This document shows positions 58,949 to 64,000 of a stretch of 64,000 nt of DNA, piece by piece. The position numbers and the translations under genes were made by a program. The stretch is from [Leptolyngbya] sp. JSC-1 (GTDB taxonomy: Bacteria; Cyanobacteriota; Cyanobacteriia; Elainellales; Elainellaceae), in assembly GCA_000733415.1 (NCBI GenBank), contig KL662191.1:4619423-4683422 (forward strand), read 5' to 3'. The notes beneath the pieces were generated by a model. It worked only from the letters and a program-made list of their open reading frames with translations. It was not told where the DNA came from and did not search any database. Position 1 is the stretch's first letter. Each line of letters opens with the position of its first letter.

Positions 58949-59932
58949 CTACTGCAACGAATAGACCTGACCATCGATCAGCAGGTGGGTGATTCCCTTG
59001 GCCTGGAGGTAGGGGGAAACCTTCCGGAAAATGCGACCATCCGGCACTTTGATAATCCGCTGCATCCGTCTCAAAAACCGCTTTGCCACTCGATGATTAT
59101 CAAAAATCGGCAGCGTTCGCTCCTGAACTTCGGCAGAAGGAATCTGCACCAACTCCGAAAAATCCTTTAGAGGACGGGTGATCAGTTCCGATGAGCGATC
59201 GACCACCACATAGCAGGTGCGAGGAATCAAGGCGTCAGTCAGGGGCAGAATTTGCAGTTTACCAGCCGGCTGTTTGGTGCCCAGGCTCACCAAGTCATCT
59301 TCCCCGTCTAATTCCGCCTCGTCAAACTCCTCATCGTCGAGGTCATCTTCCAGGTCATCGAGGTCGTCTTCTAGATCTTCGTCAAGGTCCTCGTCTAGGT
59401 CCCCATCTAATTCATCCTCTAGTTCATCCTCGTCCAGCTCTTCCTCAAATGCCTCAGCCGCAACCAGCGAAGCTTCTTGAACCAGGTCAAGACCTTCGGG
59501 CTGTAATTCTAGTTCGCTGAGTTTTTTCGCGCCTGGAGCCAGATCGAGTTGGGAAAGATGGGCTGCAGAGGCAGCAAGCTGTTCTGCTGAGATCATGCCG
59601 GCTGTAGACCGTTTGCGATGACGCCGTTGGGGACTGCCCACCACCTGCTCCGGCTCCGCAATCACGGGTTTGGTCCGTATTTCCGGCACTAGCAACTCCT
59701 CAGACAGACCGGGCAGCATGTCCTGGTCTGGTGACAGCCTGCCTGTCCCCTGTCGCTTCTTCTGCACCAAGGATTCATACTCCTGTTCCGGTAGACTCTG
59801 CTTCAAAATCCGGCTAATCGTACTGGTGCTGACCCCATACTGGGCCGCCAGCGACACGGTCGTCTCATCCGAGTGCCGATAGCGATCAAGAATTTCTTGC
59901 TTATCCAAATCAGACAATTTCTTAGCAGCCAT
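58949..59932 (-). CDS. HTH protein with long acidic tract and conserved C-terminal domain
   Basis: This is a 327-residue protein unknown in function. Residues about 1-48 form a helix-turn-helix (KLSDLDKQEILDRYRHSDETTVSLAAQYGVSTSTISRILKQ) similar to transposase/recombinase-type Hin or trp-like HTH. A variable linker leads to an acidic run of Asp/Glu/Leu (about 163-215, about 50 residues). A C-terminal domain of about 90 residues follows (CYVVVDRSSELITRPLKDFSELVQIPSAEVQERTLPIFDNHRVAKRFLRRMQRIIKVPDGRIFRKVSPYLQAKGITHLLIDGQVYSL), well ordered and probably conserved. There is no DDE catalytic set, so this is not an intact transposase. The whole plan reads like a DNA-binding regulator or nucleoid protein with an acidic interaction tract. 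Confidence 0.7.
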   Translation of the reverse strand: MAAKKLSDLDKQEILDRYRHSDETTVSLAAQYGVSTSTISRILKQSLPEQEYESLVQKKRQGTGRLSPDQDMLPGLSEELLVPEIRTKPVIAEPEQVVGSPQRRHRKRSTAGMISAEQLAASAAHLSQLDLAPGAKKLSELELQPEGLDLVQEASLVAAEAFEEELDEDELEDELDGDLDEDLDEDLEDDLDDLEDDLDDEEFDEAELDGEDDLVSLGTKQPAGKLQILPLTDALIPRTCYVVVDRSSELITRPLKDFSELVQIPSAEVQERTLPIFDNHRVAKRFLRRMQRIIKVPDGRIFRKVSPYLQAKGITHLLIDGQVYSLQ

Positions 59933-60096
59933 GCCGGGAGTTCCAAACAGCGATGTCGTCAGCTCTCAAATTGTAGCAAGCACAACAGCGTGCCTTCCGC
60001 TTATTTCCAGCTTGTACTAACCGGTTTTGACAACTTTCTGACTAACTGCTGACAACTTTATGTCAAATTTGGCAATTCAGCGGCATGAATTAGTTT

Positions 60097-61035
60097 TTAT
60101 GAGCGTCTACGTCGGGTTTGCCGTCGAGTAGAAAGGTCGTATTCCAGGGCCGCACCAATAGCAAATAAGCAACCGCTGAAAATCCAAAATACTTCCGGCA
60201 GAGCACCCGTTTGATAATCAGGAATGTAGTTGGTAGCGTAGTTGAACCAGATATCGGCGATATAAAACGAGAAAGCAGCCAAAGCGATGAAGCGCCAAGA
60301 GAGCGAAAACCGCCCGCCCCAGAAGGCCAACAGCAGCGTTGAAGCCATTACCACCAAGATCACGTCTCCAATGATGTAAAGCCACTTCAAGGGAGCTGCA
60401 ATCGGAGCGAGCTGTTCTTCCACAAACGTTACCCAGGTGGGAGCAACCGTCTCAGCCGCTGCTGACACCTCAGGCACTAGTTCAGTAGCAGTGTCAAGAA
60501 CTGCTATATCGGGCGGAGCCGTGGCCGAGATGATCGCAATCACAACACCGCCAACGGCAATAATGGCTAGCAAAATCCACTGGAGAGGAGTCAAATTCAG
60601 CTCTCTGGAAATCACTGCCCGCAACATACCCCAGCCCAGAAAGATGTAGGTGAGGATGAAAAATAAGTCACCCGGCGACACTTCCGGCTCTTGCCCCAGT
60701 GCTACCTCCCAGTAGGCCAGCAGCAAATTGCCAATAAAGTAGGAAAACATTCCTAGCCCTAAAGCCAGCCAGACCGTACCACCGCTGACAATTTGACTAC
60801 TGCGCCAATTGCGAAAGCACAGAACACCAGCGCCTAAAAACGCCATGTTTTCCATGATGTAGGTAATTTTTTGATACCATTCCGGACGCTCGGTCCCTGG
60901 TGCTGAAACACTAAATGTCAGGAAGAACAACAGAGCCAGCACTGCCCAAGCGGCAGCCGCCAAGACAACACTCTGGACTGATAGTAGGGACGGGCCACGC
61001 AAGGAGGTTTTCTTTTTCAAGGGACTGTTCCTCAA
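60097..61035 (-). CDS. Multi-helix membrane protein, sensor-like N-terminal module without output domain
   Basis: This 312-residue protein has about eight hydrophobic helices: SVVLAAAAWAVLALLFFLTF, YIMENMAFLGAGVLCFRNW, VWLALGLGMFSYFIGNLLLAYW, LFFILTYIFLGWGMLRAV, WILLAIIAVGGVVIAIISAT, LYIIGDVILVVMASTLLLAFWG, WRFIALAAFSFYIADIWF and VFWIFSGCLFAIGAAL. The SPGDLFFILTYIFLGWGMLR block resembles the membrane part of certain GGDEF/histidine kinase sensors, but the C-terminus is a short Arg-rich tail with no catalytic domain. It starts at a TTG (61035); no nearby ATG gives the full first helix. Function is unknown. Confidence 0.7.
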   Translation of the reverse strand: MRNSPLKKKTSLRGPSLLSVQSVVLAAAAWAVLALLFFLTFSVSAPGTERPEWYQKITYIMENMAFLGAGVLCFRNWRSSQIVSGGTVWLALGLGMFSYFIGNLLLAYWEVALGQEPEVSPGDLFFILTYIFLGWGMLRAVISRELNLTPLQWILLAIIAVGGVVIAIISATAPPDIAVLDTATELVPEVSAAAETVAPTWVTFVEEQLAPIAAPLKWLYIIGDVILVVMASTLLLAFWGGRFSLSWRFIALAAFSFYIADIWFNYATNYIPDYQTGALPEVFWIFSGCLFAIGAALEYDLSTRRQTRRRRS

Positions 61036-61338
61036 AAGGCTTTATATAGAGGGGGCACCAGGAACTGAACCACAAACCTGCCCAGGGACATGAGGCCAAA
61101 ACTTAGACAGGCCATCAGACCGTTCCCAGCTAAGCACCTAAGGCAAAGCAGTCAATCTATGAAGCGCTCACTAGCTTCACAGTGACTAGATTCAAAGCAA
61201 ATAGGGTCTCGACAGTAGTCAATCATGTCTTGAGCATTACCCATTATGCCCAAAGTCGAAAAGCTAAATTCGATTCCCGATCGGCTTTTGGCGAAAATTT
61301 AACCTGGACTGCCGATCGACTGCATCGCAGCCTGTTGA
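61036..61338. other. Gene-free region
   Basis: This 303-bp stretch between the membrane protein gene and the conserved hypothetical has no supported gene or strong hairpin. It contains the promoter of the 60097-61035 gene, with TATATAAAG at 61040-61048 read on the minus strand. Confidence 0.4.
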
Positions 61339-62013
61339 CTACTGCCAAAGTTTGCCTGCTCCTGACCGCTTCAACCAAGTCAAAAAAAAGGCCCGTTCCT
61401 TTAACGGCATATCCTGTAAACTTTCCATTGCCCGCTCTACAAAATTACTATTGCCGAAATGCTGCTTCCCGAGGCGGTATAGTTCTTGCAGCAACCGATC
61501 GAGATGCACCTCTTGCCAAGCCGGAACCTGAACCAGGGCCAGTGGATCGGTCGTCAATAGTTGCTCTAACCCATCGGACGAATCTGCTTGAGGTAAGCGG
61601 TATTGCTGAAACACAGCCATCAGCTCTTTACGAAAGGCAGTGCTTTGCCTCGCACCCAGCAAATCTTCAATATCGATATACACGGCTTGCAACAGTAGCA
61701 AACAAGCCTGCACACAGCAGGGCGGAATCACACCAGCCGTCTCCTGCACCTCTGCAGTCTCGGCATTGAGCTGTTCCAGCCGAATCTTGCCCCAAACGCT
61801 GTATCGTTCTGGCTCTTCGAGTAAAACGCAGGCTTTGCCCCGGTTGTCGGTCAAATCTCGCCAGTAGGCGCGGGCTTCTTCTTCCTGAGCGGCATTGAAC
61901 ACGTTGATCAGACGAAACGTCTGTCCCTGATATTGGAGAATTGGAACCTGCTGATCTTTTTTGGGATGCTGAATGCTGTAGATCTCAACATCCTGCCGTT
62001 TCAAGATGAACAT
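61339..62013 (-). CDS. Conserved cyanobacterial hypothetical (Npun_F0813-like family)
   Basis: This is a ~224-residue soluble protein. The conserved blocks are MFILKRQDVEIYSIQHPKKDQQVPILQYQGQTFRLI, EEARAYWRDLTDNRGKACVLLEEPERYSVWGKIRL and CCVQACLLLLQAVYIDIEDLLG. I recall this pattern as the Npun_F0813 family; function is unknown. Translation is taken from the ATG at 62011-62013. The second half is helical. It lies upstream of and divergent from tRNA-Arg. Confidence 0.65.
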   Translation of the reverse strand: MFILKRQDVEIYSIQHPKKDQQVPILQYQGQTFRLINVFNAAQEEEARAYWRDLTDNRGKACVLLEEPERYSVWGKIRLEQLNAETAEVQETAGVIPPCCVQACLLLLQAVYIDIEDLLGARQSTAFRKELMAVFQQYRLPQADSSDGLEQLLTTDPLALVQVPAWQEVHLDRLLQELYRLGKQHFGNSNFVERAMESLQDMPLKERAFFLTWLKRSGAGKLWQ

Positions 62014-62192
62014 GGTGCGGTCAAGCAACTCCTAATCAGGATTGAAATGAGCCAGGAAATAAGCAGTTAATATCGGTGATATAAAGACTTGTTCCAGATG
62101 GTATGAGGTATAGATGCTATAGTGGTGCACGAGGGAAGCCAACCACACGGGGATTTGCCTCTAGGTTGCCCAAAATTTAGCCAAATTAGTCA

Positions 62193-62237
62193 AGTTCAGA
62201 TTAGTTGAGTTCAGATTAGTTGAGTTCAGATTAGTCC
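62193..62237. repeat. Three tandem 15-bp units AGTTCAGATTAGTTG
   Basis: Two exact and one near-exact (ending TCC) copies of AGTTCAGATTAGTTG lie between the 62013 gene and tRNA-Arg, followed by further AGTTA/AGTCAA fragments. Confidence 0.85.
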
Positions 62238-62314
62238 AGTTAAGTTAGTCAAATCATAACCGGCTAAACCATCACCAGCCTAGCTAACCTTTGACTGGTC
62301 GTCATCCTGATTCT

Positions 62315-62387
<73 letters not shown>

Positions 62388-62516
62388 TTTGCATTGGTCT
62401 AGTCAAATGATCGAGTCAAACTTGGTCAAACCTCATGCAAAAAAGCGCTGTGATTTAAGCGAAAATACAGAATTGGGCTTCGGCATCAGGAAGCACCAGC
62501 GGAAGGAACGGTTGCC

Positions 62517-63449
62517 ATGAAGAAATTAATCAAAGGACTGCGAGAGTTTCGGGCCAATTACGTTTCGACCCATCGGGAATTGCTAGAGCAACTTTCCCAC
62601 GGGCAGAAACCACGAGTGTTGTTCATCACCTGCTCGGATTCGCGCATTGATCCCAACCTGCTGACCCAGACCGATGTAGGCGAGCTGTTTGTGATTCGCA
62701 ATGCTGGAAACATCATTCCTCCCTATGGAGCGGCCAACGGCGGCGAAGGCGCTTCGGTCGAGTATGCGATCCATGCCCTTGGGATCGAGCAAATTGTGGT
62801 CTGCGGACATTCCCACTGCGGAGCCATGAAGGGGCTGCTGCAGTTGGGGAAACTCGAAGAGCAGATGCCGCTGGTCTATGACTGGCTCAAGCACGCCGAG
62901 GCAACCCGCCGTCTCGTCCTCGATAACTACAGCCACTACGACAGCGAAGAGCTGCTCGAAGTGACGATTGCGGAAAATGTTTTGACTCAGATCGAGAACC
63001 TCAAAACCTATCCGGTGGTGCATTCGCGGCTGTACCAAAACAAGCTCAAAATCTACGGCTGGATCTATCTGATTGAAACCGGCGAAGTGCTGGCCTACGA
63101 TCCCGAAAGTCACGCCTATCTGCCGCCTCAGAGTCAGCTCCCGGAATACGAACTCGAAGAAGGACCACCTCGTGGCCAGTACCGCAAAACTCACGCACCT
63201 CCAGTAGCCTGCTCATTGCCGTTTGCCGAGTCAGCCGAGCCGGTGATTTCGGGACCGGATGCTCTACGAGAATCGGAAGCAGCGTCAGAACCGCTGGAAA
63301 TTCGTTCTAAGGCCGCAGCCCCTAACGGCAGGACTACAAAACCAGCAAACGCGCAAAACCGTGATCAGGCCGACCTGACACCGCTGTGGCTTTCACCAGA
63401 GCAAGCCGAACGCATCTACCGGGGTAGTACCAGTACCGCTAAGCGGTAG
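62517..63449 (+). CDS. ccaA: Beta-carbonic anhydrase (CcaA/carboxysomal class)
   Basis: This is a 310-residue beta-class carbonic anhydrase that interconverts CO2 and bicarbonate. Zinc ligands are C39 (in ITCSDSRID), H98 and C101 (CGHSHCG), with the D41-R43 dyad. The catalytic domain is about 1-205; a C-terminal extension follows (about 206-310), ending in WLSPEQAERIYRGSTSTAKR. CcaA of beta-carboxysomes also has a C-terminal extension that binds CcmM, so this is the likely location, but no ccm gene lies in the window. A tRNA-Arg lies upstream. Confidence 0.92.
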   Translation: MKKLIKGLREFRANYVSTHRELLEQLSHGQKPRVLFITCSDSRIDPNLLTQTDVGELFVIRNAGNIIPPYGAANGGEGASVEYAIHALGIEQIVVCGHSHCGAMKGLLQLGKLEEQMPLVYDWLKHAEATRRLVLDNYSHYDSEELLEVTIAENVLTQIENLKTYPVVHSRLYQNKLKIYGWIYLIETGEVLAYDPESHAYLPPQSQLPEYELEEGPPRGQYRKTHAPPVACSLPFAESAEPVISGPDALRESEAASEPLEIRSKAAAPNGRTTKPANAQNRDQADLTPLWLSPEQAERIYRGSTSTAKR

Positions 63450-63475
63450 GAGTTCCGGTTCGGCATTATATTCAA

Positions 63476-64000
63476 TCAGCCTTTGAGAATTGGCTCTAGC
63501 AGCGGTTCGGCTCCAAACCGAATCGGATCGGTGCAGGGTAAGCCAGTTTCTTCCGCCGTTTGCTCGATTGCCTGTTGAGCTTCGGTAAGGCTGAGGTGGA
63601 AGGTGTTGAGCGCAATTCCAGCTACTCTGGCCGGGGCAAAGGCACCTCCAGCGGTAGCAACCGTTTCATACAGATCAATCACCTTCGGCAGCGGCGGAAT
63701 CATCACATGGGGAAAGCTCTGGATCTGGGTTTGTCCGGCTCGATGCACCAGGATCAAGTGGGTGGGTTGACTGCCGCGCATCAGCGGTAAGGTGGCCGTC
63801 GAGGCCGGATTGATGAACGAGCCTTGGCCTTCGATATGCAGAATGTCGTGATCGGCTCCGTATCGCATCACGATCTGCTCGACGGCTCCAGCCGCAAAGT
63901 CAATTCGCACCGCATCGAGGGGAATCCCGTCATGGCCCAGCATTAGTCCGGTTTGCCCAGTTGCCAAAAAGCGAGACTTGAGGCCGCGCCTCAGCGAGAC
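63476..64000 (-). CDS. DUF1611 (DgcN-like) protein, N-terminus missing (window edge)
   Basis: The frame is open to the right edge (64000), so the start lies outside; visible is the C-terminal ~174 residues of a DUF1611-family protein. The P-loop-like FLATGQTG at the start of the visible part, then DAVRIDFAAGAVEQIV, DILHIEGQGSFINPAS, THLILVHRAGQT and FHLSLTEAQQAIEQTAEETGLPCTDPIRFG. The family includes D-glutamate N-acetyltransferase DgcN; the cyanobacterial substrate is unknown. The ATP/acyl-binding region is partly seen; the N-terminal domain cannot be judged. It converges on ccaA. Confidence 0.85.
   Translation of the reverse strand, partial: VSLRRGLKSRFLATGQTGLMLGHDGIPLDAVRIDFAAGAVEQIVMRYGADHDILHIEGQGSFINPASTATLPLMRGSQPTHLILVHRAGQTQIQSFPHVMIPPLPKVIDLYETVATAGGAFAPARVAGIALNTFHLSLTEAQQAIEQTAEETGLPCTDPIRFGAEPLLEPILKG

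Noticed and set aside
61182..61769. Plus-strand frame of 195 residues
   Set aside because: Antisense to the conserved protein at 61339-62013 and without recognisable domains.

Overview
The window is chromosomal DNA of a beta-cyanobacterium. The markers are photosystem I genes psaI and psaL, the PSI biogenesis factor btpA, a Gun4-type protein, a carboxysome-type beta-carbonic anhydrase (CcaA class), a VKOR-thioredoxin fusion, a DUF1517 protein, an NADP isocitrate dehydrogenase of cyanobacterial length and many cyanobacteria-restricted hypotheticals. Heptamer-type tandem repeats (STRR-like) and a few GCGATCGC (HIP1) sites agree with this. A free-living, probably filamentous or Leptolyngbya-like strain is plausible, but genus cannot be read from the sequence. 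Gene density is ordinary, with no prophage, CRISPR array or complete IS element. Both edges cut genes: a P-type ATPase on the left and a DUF1611 protein on the right.

Layout. 1-3.5 kb: truncated P-type ATPase divergent from pyrR, then thiE-thiS. 3.8-8.1 kb: a secreted DUF1565/SPOR-like protein, an L,D-transpeptidase and a DUF1517 protein. 8.1-13.8 kb: a fused two-glycosyltransferase protein, a 3'-5' exonuclease and the rimO-crhR operon. 14-17.4 kb: btpA, VKOR-thioredoxin, a Rieske oxygenase. 17.4-27.5 kb: a Ser/Thr kinase-CHASE2 receptor, a membrane-anchored PD-(D/E)XK-like protein, hypotheticals, YdcF, a PP2C phosphatase, an ABC1/AarF kinase, a DUF58 protein. 27.5-32.2 kb: DUF309, then lptA-lptB-lptF/G (LPS export) and a low-complexity membrane protein. 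32.5-41.3 kb: icd, a response regulator, a Gun4-domain protein, a flavoprotein, an EbsA-like protein, a BioD-like/DRTGG protein, PBP2. 41.8-46.2 kb: potA-potD-potB-potC polyamine importer. 46.2-47.2 kb: a 113-bp MITE and psaI-psaL. 47.3-56 kb: an 824-aa hypothetical, a degenerate dihydroorotase-like gene overlapping a two-domain histidine phosphatase, a CPBP protease, a NodB-like protein lacking its metal histidines. 56.6-64 kb: an SLH protein, a Mo-nitrogenase C-terminal-domain protein, a lipoprotein, LapA-like, HTH-acidic protein, a membrane protein, a conserved hypothetical, tRNA-Arg(TCT), carbonic anhydrase.

Themes. Several genes serve the envelope (lpt genes, PBP2, L,D-transpeptidase, SLH, NodB-like, SPOR-like) and several the photosynthetic apparatus (psaI, psaL, btpA, VKOR, gun4-like, ccaA). 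No defence island or clearly new multi-gene system was found. The most interesting points are at single-gene level: a probable CTG start codon restoring a catalytic RHG motif, two enzymes that have lost active-site residues, a membrane-tethered nuclease-fold protein, a proline-rich PsaL loop, and a MITE with perfect inverted repeats and a 5-bp target duplication.
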